NCBI GenBank assembly: GCA_947579605.1
Contig: OX388312.1
Coordinates: 23,397,313 to 23,461,312, forward strand
Source of the DNA: Athripsodes cinereus
Taxonomy: Eukaryota > Arthropoda > Insecta > Trichoptera > Leptoceridae
Length of the DNA: 64,000 nt
Direction of reading: 5' to 3'
Below the pieces are notes generated by a model. That model worked only from the letters and a program-made list of their open reading frames with translations, was not told the origin of the DNA and searched no databases. The position numbers and the translations under genes were made by a program. Shown in pieces: positions 31,251 through 42,860 of this stretch. Positions within the stretch are counted from its first letter, which is position 1. Every line of letters begins with the position of its first letter.

Positions 31251-33117
31251 ATTGATGAACACCTGCAAATTTATCTGTGAGGCTTTGAATGACGTAAATA
31301 AAGAAGTTTTGAATGAAATATGTTTTTTAGATACACATAAAACATGAAGCAATGAAACGAAAACCACTTTGCCATTGTAATTTCCAAATACAGAGGTACC
31401 TTTATTAAATTCATCAACTTACTATGTAAAATTTTATTTTTTATACCTACCTTACAACAGCAAACACGTGTAGAAAACAAATCTACATTTAGAAAGGTTT
31501 GGTAACAACAGAGTTATTGTATAGAATATTTAGTGTTGGAATCAAGAACTTTTCTGTAAACAAACCAAACAGTATGTTTTTTTACAGAAGAGACTGCAAA
31601 AATGGAACGTTTGATTAAGTCAAAAATCTCACGGTTCTTTTCTTACGTTTGATGTATACCATAGTAAGCGCTTTCATGAAAGCCCAGAAAAGAAAAATTA
31701 CTGATATTCTAGAGTTTCAACAGCGAGGACAAAAAAAAACATTTTTTTTTTAATATCAATGAATATCTACCAAATGAAATCAAAATATTACTCTGCACAG
31801 CACGGATCTGTCTTTGAGCGAATTTCAGTTAAACTTCTGAACTATTGAACGCTCTTTTTAACACATTGAGAATGCGCTATTTTTTGGCATTGTTATTTTT
31901 TTCATTTGTTTATCCACTTCCTCTAATAGTTAAATAACATTTCACATACTTTATTATAATCATTTTTTTTTATTTAGTTAAATCTATGTATTAATAAAAA
32001 AAATTAAGGGATAAACCAGTTTTATTGATGTAGAATAAAATGGATATTTATGAATGTAATGGACCTAAAATGGTGCATGAAATATATAATAGGAAGACCA
32101 AAAGGCATTGTATTATAACAATCTATGGAGGTGTAAGTCTTTATTAGTTCAACAGAGAGATACATACATCCTCATTCTCACCCCCACGGTCATTAACGGA
32201 CGACCTGTTTTGTTAAATTATCAACATCTGGCACTTTCAAAGTTGAAATTTTTCACAATTTTTACTCACCCTGAACTTTTTTGAAAAAAAAATATTATTT
32301 CCAACAGGCGTGTGTTCTGTTTTTTTTTTCTACGTCCCGGCAATTTACGTACATTTTCAGCTGTAGTTATGATGTCACTTAAACAATATGAAAAACATTA
32401 TTATCTTAATTAGTCTGCTTTAAAAGGGTGACTCACTTTAAAGGGGTATTACCAAAAAATGAGCGTCTACTTTATTTGTACGTATTATTTGTATACACAT
32501 GTACTTTGTCCCACGTTTTCCTTATCTTGGTTTAATTATAATAACGTAGTATTATGAATATCAAATGAAGTGGTTTTCGGGAAAGTTGTTGTTGTCTGAA
32601 GTAGGATGAAGAGCAAACAAGGGTTAGAAGAAATGAAATTTTTATCCTAAATAAAATAACTTCAATTTAAACTTTTCATTATCTATATGAAGAGATTTAA
32701 AATATTGAAATTGGTAAAAATTAAAAAAAAAATTATAACTAGAAACTTTATTATATATATTTCATATATATCTACTTACTGAAATATGTGTGCAAATATG
32801 CATTACAATATGCATGGCTACTACTTACATGGTTAATAACATAATTGTTGCACTTTTGCTAGCATTTTATTTAAATATTTGTAGGAATTTAAAACATAGG
32901 AATAATACATGAATATCTGTATTAGGTAACACGATATATCACAAAAGTGCTATATCCAAGACTTAGTGAAAAACAATAAACAATCAGGTTTTCTCTCCAG
33001 GCCAGATATATGTTCTGCTCTTTTATCATTTTCACATCAACCAACATAAAAACATACTAAAAAATAAGATGGTCATCAAAAATGTGTGAAACTCAAAACG
33101 AAGTATGGGTCGAGTTA
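31251..33117. other. AT-rich DNA, no feature seen
   Basis: About 1.9 kb with no supported gene or transposon end. Confidence 0.4.
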
Positions 33118-33125
33118 ATAATATA

Positions 33126-34663
33126 CAGAGATGTGCAAAATACTTTCAAAAAAGTATTTAAATACAAAATACAAATACTTTTGAATTTTTGTATTTCAAA
33201 TACAAAATACTAAATACTTTTTCAAAATGGTATTTAAATACAAAATACAAAATACGTATTTTCAAAATACTTTTTTAAAATACCTTTTTAAAATACTTTT
33301 TACAAATAGTCGAACAAGGTGTAAGACAAAAGTATTTAATATTTAAACCATTGATGAATGAAAGAGAAATAAAAACTGGACAAAAGTATACATGGAGAAA
33401 GGGTTGACATGATTCGATATAGCATTGCTTGCAGACAATTGATGAATGCCATTGATGAATGAAATACTGGACAAGAGTATACATAAATGGAGAAAGGGTT
33501 GACATGATTCGATATAGCATTGCTTGCAGACAATTGATGAATGAAACACTGGACAAGAGTATACATAAATGGAGAAAGGGTTGACATGATTCGATATAGC
33601 ATTGCTTGCAGACAATTGATGAATGCCATTGATGAATGAAAAACTGGACAAGAGTATACATAAATGGAGAAAGGGTTGACATGATTCGATATATCATTGC
33701 TTGCAGACAATGAGGATGAGCTTTAGGAAGAACTGTCAAAATAGAAAAAAAAATTAATTAAGTCATGACAAAATGTACGGTTGTTAGAAGAATAAGCCGA
33801 AAATTGTCATAAATGGATTGAGTATCATCAAGCAGGTAAGAGAATTCCTGACTTGGGCTGCAAAATAAATCAGAATGGATAATCCAAATCTGAAATCGTA
33901 TGGACTACTGTAACATCATACATACAGTATACAGGACTGCTCCAGACTCATCCTTATCGTCTTCAGATGGTTTTTAGTGTTGCCTCCGGATCATTTACAG
34001 AGAGAATAAGAGCTGCCACATAACTTCACTACTAAGAAGTCTACACTAACTGAGAGTCCTAGAGATACTGGTGTTTAAACTGTGTCTCACTGTCCACAAG
34101 GCAGCACACTACCCACTGAGCTGTTCCGCTGACGAAAATGTGTGGCGAAGGCTGTGCTCAACTTCATAAACTAGTTGAACTCAAAAGGGCAAATACCTCT
34201 AAATTTGCAGAAAGAAGAAACAAAGTCGCAGCGTCATCTGCCTGGAATAGATTGCCTTCAGACAAAATTGAAAATGCTACCATTCAGGAGAAATCACAGC
34301 GCCTTTGAAATGGCCATGGATCGTTAAACGGCGTCATGTATAATTTGTTCAATCATCATTATTATGTGTGTATATCTCAAACATGGAGTACTCTAATGGA
34401 AACGTTGTATTTGTAATTCAACAAATTGGTAAAAAAAGCTTGCGTACGCGCATATCAATTAATGGCAGAATTTTGTTTCAAACAATAAAAAGGTATTTTG
34501 TATAAGTAATTTGTGTAAAATACAAAATACTCAAAAAAAGTATTTCAAATAAAATACAAAATACTTTTTACAAAAAGGTATTTGAAATACAAAATACAAA
34601 TACGTATTTTGTATTTTGTATTTGTATTTTAAATACTTTTATTTGAAATACGTCACATCTCTG
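33126..34663. mobile_element. hAT-like element, 1.5 kb, 8-bp TSD
   Basis: Ends CAGAGATGTGCAAAATAC (33126) and GTCACATCTCTG (to 34663) are inverted, and ATAATATA flanks both sides (33118-33125, 34664-34671). Long subterminal regions consist of near-repeats of AAATACAAAATAC (33133-33300, 34515-34640). The interior has a minisatellite (33345-33715) and ~600 bp of mid-GC sequence in which SAWNRLPSDKIENATIQ is readable but no hAT transposase motif was recognised. Non-autonomous, or a deletion derivative of an autonomous element. Confidence 0.88.
33345..33715. repeat. minisatellite, four units of about 75-100 bp
   Basis: Each unit contains TTGATGAATGAAA, ACTGGACAAGAGTATACATA, AATGGAGAAAGGGTTGACAT and GATTCGATATAGCATTGCTT, ending GCAGACAA. 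Starts are near 33350, 33450, 33530 and 33625. Units 1 and 3 carry an extra GCCATTGATGAAT at their end, so the array has a two-unit higher-order period (about 180 bp). Three frames stay open across it on the minus strand only because of the repetition. Confidence 0.9.
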
Positions 34664-34671
34664 ATAATATA

Positions 34672-35104
34672 AAAGTGAGAGTATTTATTTTTATACGATT
34701 ATGCAAATTTTGAGACGTTTATTATAGGAAGTTTGTATAAAATTATGGTTTTCAGTGTAATCATTCCAAATGTGTTTCATAAATCTTTGTCTCAAACAAC
34801 AACTAGGCTTAACTTTTTACAATTTAGTATCTGCGATAAAGGGCTGGTTTAAGATCTAATAAAATGATTTATAGAGGTTTGATCATACAACAACAAAAAT
34901 ATTCTTGACTTTTTATTCATTGTTTTTTCTATAAACAACAAGTCAATCAAAAACAATTTTGTATAAATGGAAAACTGATTCCATATGACATTGTTCCCCG
35001 TGATCTGGTTTTCAAGAACTTTCGTTTTCATTTTTTACATTGTCTAGTTGTCTTAAACACATTTTATGTCAGTAATTATATGTTTTTGTACGAGGGCTAT
35101 TTGA
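34672..35104. other. no feature seen
   Basis: AT-rich flank of the hAT element. Confidence 0.35.
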
Positions 35105-35345
35105 ACATTTTCTTACTTACTTACTACTAGCCTTCTTTTCTCCACTGCTGGATATAGGCCTCTTCAAAACTTTTCTACACTTTTCGATCTCGAGCAACAC
35201 TATTTTCCCAATATCGTCAACTCATCTTTTTTGGGATCTTCCAACACTTCTTTTGTCCTCCCACGGCCTCCATTCTGGAAGTCCACCTACCATCCTCTCG
35301 CATTGCCAAATGACCAGCCCGTTGCCTTTTCAGCTTGGAGACTTT
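35105..35345 (-). mobile_element. RTE-type C-terminal relic, (TAAG)n tail
   Basis: On the minus strand: ATGWSFGNARGW, VDFQNGGRGRTKEVLEDPKK and RGLYPAVEKRRL with stops between, then a (TAAG)n tail (TTACTTACTTACT on the plus strand at 35113-35125). The pattern LEWRPRG..RSVGRPP....W and the closing tag resemble the C-terminus of RTE elements. An old copy. Confidence 0.65.
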
Positions 35346-36237
35346 ATATAGTTTCTAGCATCACTAAATTCAAGCTACTGTCGATTTTTTTTGCAAAAAA
35401 GACAGCCTTGGAAAAAGACTCTTTAAAATATTGCTGTAAATTAAATGCTTTCTCTATCTACATAATTAAACAATTACATCAAGTCCCACAAATGGTGAAT
35501 CCTGGAGACCTACTGCATACACATAATAAACGTACGAGTTCTTTCATTGCTAATAAAAAATACTAATATTTATGTAGGAGGTAAGCTGTTTCTCATTGCA
35601 AATTAGAGATATAAAAATTGTTGTATATGTGATGGTAGACGAATGCTTGCTTTTTATATATACCTACTAATAACTCATGAAAAACATTTAGGTACCTTTT
35701 TTATGCTGGAAAATCCAAGAAACTGTCTTTAACATGTTCCTACGCAATAAGAATTTTATAGAATAAAATATGTATTTCTTTTATCCAATGGATATAAGAA
35801 AGTATTTAACAATCTAATTAAAGAGAACACCACCTACAAGCAGTTGGATATTTAGTTACCTACGTGTTAAATTGTGAGAATAGTTTCTTCTCGGTGCATT
35901 GCCTCTGCACACAGCAATAAGTTAACATAGTGAGCGATACTGCATACACCTACATACATTATAGGTATCTTTCCACATACATATGTGAGAAAGGAGAGAA
36001 TGTTTCAGTCCATTAGTGGCTCATGGAGCAATGAATGAGTTTACTAATAAACATCTCCATATGTCTACGTACTTTTGATTGATCAATCTCAGAACGTTAC
36101 ATCCAATAGAAAAACTTGCGTTATTTTCACGAGTATTTTGTAACAATATTAAAAAACAAATGTTTTATTCTACTATATATCTGATTGACAATATCTTTAC
36201 ATGACGAAAGATGTCTCTCTCGACAGTCAATAAAGTA
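35346..36237. other. no feature seen
   Basis: AT-rich, no supported gene. Confidence 0.4.
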
Positions 36238-36990
36238 GAAAAGCGGAAGATACTAAGCTTTGAAAACAAGTGTCTTAGAGGGGTTTTGGATGTCAAATCG
36301 CTGAGATGTATTCTGTGCTCTTCACTTTTTTAAGCTGCTCAACAATATCATTTAATCCAATAATACTAGAAAAATTCAATATATATGTTCCCGATGCATA
36401 TGGACGTTCTCGGCATCACGATTTTTTTACCAGCCTCAAAGCCGAACAAACATATTGGCAAACTCCCCAGTGGGAAAAGCTATTCAAATGTTTAATGGTC
36501 TGGCTGGAGAGGTTGATATCTTCAACGTGACGTATGCAGAATTTATAAGAAAAATCGAAGATATATTATAGTTGTGTTATCGTTTGGATACCGTTAAATG
36601 TTTTCTTCTAGGATCACATTGGCCTTGAGCTGTAATGGCCTTGTAAGAATCGTCTTATTGTCAGTAATAATAATAATAATAAATGGTATGAACATGTCAC
36701 AAATGATGCTGTGCGCCGGCGCACCCGGCAGAGACCTGTAATCTCCGTAATACTGGAGAGACGATAATTCTGGCTGGGACATGTTCTGAGAAATCCCCAT
36801 GATAGTTGGCTAAAAAGCGCTGTTCTTCCGTCGGCCCGGGCGTCCCTCTATCACAATACACCGTTCCTATAACAACGACATCACAGCGCAAGGAATGTCG
36901 TGGAAAGAGGTGACGCAATTGGCGCATGGACGCTCTGAATGGAGGAGGTTGGTTTCTGCCCCGTGCTCCCGAGAGGAGCGTTGAGGGCGA
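36238..36990 (+). mobile_element. RTE-G LINE 3' part, split by a nested insertion
   Basis: 36238-36298 matches 59698-59758 of the intact RTE (GCGGAAGATACTAAGCTTTG, AAACAAGTGTCTTAGAGGGG). 36681-36990 continues with 59757-60090 (TGGTATGAACATG, GATGCTGTGCGCCGGCGCAC, CCGTGCTCCCGAGAGGAGCG) and ends with a decayed (ATG)n tail. About 17 bp is missing near 36825 relative to the intact copy. The high similarity shows the family was active recently. Confidence 0.88.
36299..36680 (+). mobile_element. LINE 3' fragment nested in RTE-G, (ATA)n tail
   Basis: The insert is bounded by AAAT (36295-36298, 36681-36684). It encodes a LINE C-terminus: FNIYVPDAYGRSRHHDFF in one frame and, after a shift at the T run near 36422, RTNILANSPVGKAIQMFNG, LAGEVDIFNVTYAEFIRKIE before a stop at 36571. 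The 3' UTR ends (TAA)n at 36663-36680. The pattern resembles C-termini of CR1/L2/Jockey-like RT proteins. Family not determined. Confidence 0.75.
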
Positions 36991-37787
36991 TAATGATGAA
37001 GATGAGAAGAGAATATTTGTTTTTTTAATTTCTTTATGAATTTCTCTACCTAAACATCCACACAGAAGAGTATTATGTTATAATTAGTTACAATCAAATG
37101 CGACCAACTGCATAGAAATAAACAGATAATTTTGAATATTGGTATAGGTGTTGTAAATCAATCCAAATACACTGTTTCTTAAAATAAATTTTAAATTTTT
37201 GCCTGTCAAATTCTTTTTAAGCATATTTTATACATCTAAAAAACTCACGTCGTGTATAACGATAAATAAATAGTGTGCTTAAAACATAATCAAAATAATA
37301 CCCTCTATCATGAAATAATGATTTTTTCTATAAAACTTTATAAAATAGTATAATAAGAAGACATCTAAAAATAGAACCTACTCATAATATGAGATATACC
37401 TATTATATGCGCGTTATAACAAAGTCAAACAAAATTATTCATTCTTAGAAAATGTTTAAAATAAGCTCTCAATTTTTTGCGATGGTGGATCGGAAGAGGC
37501 AAAGGTTATTGATTTGTAGCTTATATTTTGGACGTTGTACTATTTATATTGCAAAAGTTCATACATAGTCTTCATTTATTTTTAATTGATTTATTTTAAG
37601 ACATATATATCTAAGTACTTCAATTATAATATAAAGAGATCAAAAGCTTATCGGTAATTCAAAGATGATGTGTAGGGGTGGAAGGTTGAACGTACGTTCT
37701 GTTCGGGATGAAATGAACTTTTATTATTCAGTGAGAGGCTTCAGTATACATCCTATTGATAGGTTGTGTACACAAAGTCTATGTTTC
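36991..37787. other. no feature seen
   Basis: AT-rich, no supported gene. Confidence 0.4.
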
Positions 37788-37789
37788 TA

Positions 37790-38665
37790 TCTAAGTATAC
37801 CCTCACGTCACGTTCCTGGTGGAGAAGGCAGAGAGAACGGAATGCCATATTAATTTTGAGAGTTTGGGTAGATGGCGCTCTTGTAGCTGACTGAACCCAT
37901 AACTTCTCCAATTTTTTAATTAAATATAATAGTTTATCAATTAAGTTTTTATTTTTGTTTTATTTTCCGACTAAAATAAAGTGATTTATTTTATTTGATA
38001 GTTTTGTTTTTTTGTGTTTGTTTCTTAAAATTAAGTGATAAATTTTATTAAAATTAAATCTAATACCTACAATTTGTGACAATAAAAATAGTTTACAATA
38101 TTTGTGTTTTAAAAGTAATAAAAATAAATTAAAGTGACAAACAATATTGTAAATGCGCTCTTGAAGTGATTACATTACAAAAACAGCGCAATATAAGTGA
38201 TCTAATAATAATAATAGTAATAAAAACTAGATTTATTTTAAGATGCGCTGTTTTGTGGAAAAACCATCGCAAGGGCCAACCATCGCAAGAATCATAACAC
38301 CTCCGGAACGATATTAATATATCTTTGCATACACCTTTCCTTTACACTCATACAATTACCTACTCATATATGCAGGCCGATTTCTCTTATCCAACACGCG
38401 TCCGTCCACGAGCATTTGATCTACGTATTTTTCGGACTTCCGCATTTTCTTATACCCCCTCTTTCAGATAGTTACAACCTCTTCATCATTTTTTCATGTT
38501 CCATCCGCTTCATATGTAGATACAAACCATCGCAACTTTTTCACACGCATTTTATCTCCAACACTCCTTTCGCATCCTTCACGCACCTAATATCCTCGTT
38601 CTTCACTCAACCTCGCAAACTTTTACCAACCATTATTCTCGGCGATAGCGTCTCCACAGCATTTA
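37790..38665 (-). mobile_element. diverged RTE-A copy, interrupted
   Basis: 37790-37855 is an RTE-A 3' end in complement (TACCCTCACGTCACG, GAGAAGGCAGAGAGAACGGA). 38311-38665 is the adjoining coding part in complement (ACACGCGTCCGTCCACGAGC, CCCCCTCTTTCAGATAG, TTTTACCAACCATTATTCTC). It is more diverged than the other RTE-A copies. The two parts are separated by a 455-bp insert with matching ATATTAAT flanks. Confidence 0.72.
37856..38310. mobile_element. unclassified 455-bp insertion in RTE-A relic
   Basis: Bounded by ATATTAAT (37848-37855, 38311-38318). It begins TTTGAGAGTTTGGGTAGATG with GGCGCTC, is AT-rich in the middle, and ends with two copies of AACCATCGCAAG (38270-38298) then CATAACACCTCCGGAACG. 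There are no clear terminal inverted repeats and no simple tail. Eight-bp TSD without recognisable ends leaves the class open. Confidence 0.5.
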
Positions 38666-39550
38666 TAAAAGAATAAATAAACAGCAATATAATTTTATAG
38701 GTCAACTTACAGTTAAAGTAATACATAGTTGAAAATAATAATAATTTTATGTAGCATGTGTGAAGCGACCATGCCAAGTAATGTTATGATGTTGGAAATT
38801 ATTATAAAACAAAAAATATAACGTCGCTCGCTACATTTAACTTTTCGTACGATAAGGGAGTAGTACCTACCTATTGTTTTTGTATTTTTTTTCGTTATGT
38901 TCTCCCAGAGCACGTGTTTTCTAGAACACAAAAGCGAGACAATATTCACTTTGCAAGTTAATTTATATATTGCTTCATTGTGAGCATTTGCCAGTACAAA
39001 GTAATTTTCACACATTATAAACATACGCCGCTTCCGCGTCGGCTTTTTCTCTAATGAACAACAACATAGCGGTTGCGAGCTAATATTAAATTTATTTTTG
39101 ACCTAATAAACGTATCAACAGACTGTCTTCATTATAAAAGTTTCTGTAACTAGTGGTGAATGAATGCTTTTGAACTACTTTGAATAAATCGCGTGTATCG
39201 ATAAATTCGTGTCTTCCTTATTTTTGGCTTATTCAGGTATTCCACTATCTTTCGACTTTTTATAAAACAAATCAAGACATCTTGTTATAGCTTCAGATTA
39301 CTTAAATAAAGATCAGAGATCAGAAATCGGATTTTCTAAATTGAAATAAATGAAACTATTTTTGGTTCAAAGGACTGTGTAATGAAAATAATTACCATCT
39401 TTTTCATTCCATGTGGTCTCAGGTACATGTAGAATAGGCCTTCGAATTTTTTCGGTAAATTTTAGAGCCTCCGTTATTCTATAAACAACTTCGGTTTAAT
39501 ATATTCGGTTCGGAAAACAGGTATAAGACTTACCATCCTGAATACCTACA
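38666..39550. other. no feature seen
   Basis: AT-rich; a 103-codon frame on the minus strand (38713-39024) shows no motif and is probably chance. Confidence 0.4.
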
Positions 39551-39555
39551 CTTAT

Positions 39556-39665
39556 ATTGGCACGAAGAGGACAATTATTGGCATTTTTACTACAGACAGT
39601 TGGACATTCTCGCTAGTGGTCCTGTTACTATCCAACTCGTGAGATATGCTGTGATGGGATGGGTA
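39556..39665 (+). mobile_element. T-family relic
   Basis: TATTGGCACGAAGAGGACAA is nearly identical to 53869-53888, followed by decayed versions of the GCTGGCTACCCCACTTGTGG block (39627-39643) and GATATGCTGTGATGG. Confidence 0.6.
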
Positions 39666-39808
39666 GCAAAATGCATCTTTTTTTCAACGAATGAAATACC
39701 TTTTTAAAATATTTGCTCTTCTTATCACTCATTGGACAACATCATCTGACCAAGGTTGGAAACATTTTGCGTTGGTTTTTATATTCACCTCCAATCGACA
39801 ATTTAGAT

Positions 39809-40151
39809 CAGTGGTTTCCAATACTTTTTACTTTAAAAAAATTGCTGGTTCCGGTGGATCCCTTTTATTTCTATATCCCCTTCGCTAAATTTTCGAAAAG
39901 GTAAAGGAATTTGAAATATTTCAAAAACTCCTTGGTTTTTTTACAGAATATTTTCTCACAGTACCTTTTTCTACAATGTAACGGGTATTTGTACCGACTA
40001 TTGTTTAAGTCAATATCTGGTGCTTTTACCGAATATCCGATACTTTAGGTATGGGTTCGTGAACTCCCACTTACGACTCGTGCATTCCCATTTTTTAGTC
40101 ACGCCATCGTGGACCCCTGGGGGTCCACCTGGACCACTTTGAGAATCACTG
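39809..40151. mobile_element. hAT-type MITE in a palindromic target
   Basis: Ends CAGTGGTTTCCAA (39809) and GAGAATCACTG (to 40151) with ATTTAGAT on both sides (39801-39808, 40152-40159). Near the right end, GGACCCCTGGGGGTCCACC is typical of hAT MITEs. The middle (about 39888-40052) closely resembles the interior of the GCGAAT-type hAT copies (12590-12704, 53700-53843), although the ends differ completely. Confidence 0.85.
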
Positions 40152-40324
40152 ATTTAGATTGTCGATGTAACGATATGGGAAGAAAAATTTTTTGAACAAT
40201 GTTTGTATTGATGAAGCTCAATGCTACAGGTTTAATAAAATATGAAGGTTGGTGCGGCGTGGAGATCATGAGAAAATGAAGAATGACCTTTTTCAAACTA
40301 TTCTTGGTCATCAATAGGGTCATT

Positions 40325-40436
40325 TCAATGTTCTGGGTCTGGCTGTAACATGTGTAAGTGTTTAGAATATTACATACATGTGTATAATCTCGATCTCTGT
40401 GAATTGTCTCTACATGTTATGTTATTATGTAACTTA
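40325..40436 (+). mobile_element. SINE 3' fragment (same family as 48312-48568)
   Basis: TTCTGGGTCTGGCTGTAACATG, GTGTATAATC, CTGTGAATTGTCTCTACATG and TTATGTTATTATG follow the same order as the non-tRNA half of the SINE at 48312-48470 read on the minus strand. The tRNA-like head is missing. Confidence 0.65.
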
Positions 40437-41826
40437 AGAATAATTAATTTATAAATTATATTATAAATTAACAATAACATCACCACAAAAGAACTTGGAC
40501 TAAAACATTACTTCCCAGACATATGTAAGTGCAAATAGAGTAACAAAATATAATTTTGGATTGTTGTTACGTAATATATTTAGCAAAATTGAAAATAACA
40601 AGTGGATCCGTACTAATGTAATAATAGTATGTAATGTAATAATATATATGTAGGAATCGGCTAGATATTTTTCTTTAGTCGTTGGGTCGGACGTATACCT
40701 ACGTTATTGCCAAAGTGGTAATAGACCACAGATTGGATATGGGTCGTTTTGTCCTATCTGATTGTATCGAAACAACGTTAATAGAATTGTTAGCCATTCT
40801 GCAATAAATAACCACACATACGTACAACATATACCACCGACGACAACAACAACTAATAAAATTTTCCCTACGTTGTACTGTTCTGAAAACGGTTTCATTG
40901 AAATATACCCCGAAGGCCGACATTAACAATCGCTTTGGGTGATTTTAGCTTATTCCATTTAATGAAATAGCCACAATTGAAACTTTTTGGTTATTGTTTG
41001 CCAGTCAATGTGGCACAAAAGTTATTTTTACAACATTATCCTCTTTATATACAAAATATTATTAAGCTTGCGCACTTATTGTTTCGATATTTGTCAAATT
41101 ATTATACATAAAGGGATTTAATAAATGTTGGTTAACGAAATCATAAAATATACCTACAGCAGCAATATTGACATTGTTATCAAATTAGTATTTAAATAAA
41201 ATACAAATTTCACATCCAGATTCTAGAACCGCATCAGCCCTTTATAATCTCAACAAATATATTTTAATCAAAATTTAATTAACTGTTCAATGAATTAATT
41301 CAATGTTTCCGCAAAAAATGTAATAATTGAACTTAATAATTGAGTCGACGTTTATTTTGTAAAAGTCTGAACTACTTTATGTAAAAATATGATTTTTTCA
41401 ATTATTATCTGGAGTTTCAAAATTATTTTTATTAGTCAAAATCAGGTAATTTAATTATTAAAAAATAATAAAATTTAATCTATAGGTATTTTTAACATAA
41501 TAATAATCAAAATTATTGTTGAAAACAGGTATTAAATAATTGTTACACTTTATATATTAGACACTTAAATGACCACTCACCACCTTATAAGATAAAAAAA
41601 TATACATTTTTCAAATAACTGTATTTGATTCAAGATTATAAATAAATTCTTATACAAATAATTATAATCCTTACACGTGTATAGGGTAGATCAGATAATA
41701 CTGTACATATTATTATTCAAATAATCTAAATTTACAAATCTTTAACGAATCGAGAGTAATTAATTCTGTATTAACTAAACCATAATAATTTGTTATATTT
41801 TCTAATTATACACAATGAAACGAAAG
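40437..41826. other. AT-rich DNA, no feature seen
   Basis: About 1.4 kb; short frames at 40699-40929 on the minus strand have no motif. Confidence 0.4.
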
Positions 41827-41836
41827 CCAATGGGTA

Positions 41837-42497
41837 TATATAATGAGTTACAATCCATTGGATTGGTCTGCAACGAGTTTGGACTTTCTTCTCCACACCT
41901 TCCTATTCTCAGCCAGTCTCTTCAACTCCATGTATGAGCCACAGCTCATGTCCCTCTTCAGTTGGTCCATATAGGCGTCTCTCGGTCGGCCTCTGCCATT
42001 TGTGCCTTCGGTCCTACCCTCTGCGATTGCGATGAGCATTCCTGGGTGCCTGATGTTGTAGCCAATCCAGTTAGCTCGTTGTTGGCAGATTCTTTTGAGG
42101 AGTTGCCTTTTTTCGCCAACCCTGGTTAACACTTCTTCGTTTTCGACGTGTTCCGACCAAGGAATCTTCAGCATGCGTCTATAGCACCACATTTCAAATG
42201 CCGCTAACCGTCCGCTTTCCCTCTTGCTGATGGTCCACGTCTCGCACGCATATAGCAAAATGATCCACACAAAGGCTTTAGTGAGATTCTTCCTCACGCT
42301 TAAATCAATATTAGGGGATTCCAAAATTTTGGATTTTTTGTTAAAGGCAATTCGTGCCTGGTTTATTCTGCTCACCATTTCTGATTTGGAGCGTCCGTCC
42401 CGGTTTATTCTACTGCCCAAGTACACGAATTCTTTTACTTGTTTGATGCTCACTCCATTTATGGCAATGTTTGCAGTCGCTTCATCCCTTCCAACGA
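41837..42497 (-). mobile_element. 5'-truncated LINE, 10-bp TSD
   Basis: A 661-bp insertion exactly bounded by CCAATGGGTA (41827-41836, 42498-42507). It consists almost entirely of coding sequence of a LINE RT protein with a very short 3' end (..ACTCATTATATA). Its family differs from RTE-A, RTE-B and RTE-G in protein sequence. Confidence 0.9.
41848..42497 (-). pseudogene. LINE RT thumb/C-terminal domain, open frame
   Basis: About 216 codons without a stop. Motifs: KEFVYLGSRINRDGRSKSEM, ILLYACETWTISKRE, AFEMWCYRRMLKIPWSEHV, RQLLKRICQQRANWIGYNIR, RTEGTNGRGRPRDAYMDQLK and ENRKVWRRKSKLVADQS. This is the region downstream of the RT catalytic site in RTE/CR1-like proteins (YLGS, ACETW, RRML..W..H). 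The start lies at the truncation point, so it is not a functional gene. The lack of stops shows a recent insertion. Confidence 0.85.
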
Positions 42498-42507
42498 CCA
42501 ATGGGTA

Positions 42508-42860
42508 CTATTATAATAATAATTGTAATTATGTAATTAGATACACAGAGTTAAATATCAAATAACTGATTTAAGTAGTAAATCTTAACTTCCTTGTATT
42601 TCATTTTAATTTTTTATATTTCTCGTCAATAATATGCATTTTAAATGGTAAAATTTGCCATATACCTAATTGTGAATTTTATGTAAATTATTATTTAAAA
42701 AGTGATTAAATGTGAACAAAATTTATTGTTATATTTTAAAATATAATCGACCAATTTCAATTTTAATTGAATGCATGGAAAAAACACATAATACCAACAA
42801 TAATACCAAGTATGAATTTACCTCAAAAAACTATTTTGGTTATTTTTCTGTGAAAATTTC
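42508..42860. other. no feature seen
   Basis: AT-rich. Confidence 0.35.

Noticed and set aside
33275..33739. Three overlapping repetitive frames (102-154 codons) on the minus strand
   Set aside because: They are produced by the minisatellite, whose unit lacks stops in several frames; the peptide repeats simply mirror the DNA repeat.
38713..39024. 103-codon frame on the minus strand
   Set aside because: No domain, membrane pattern or conservation visible; treated as chance.
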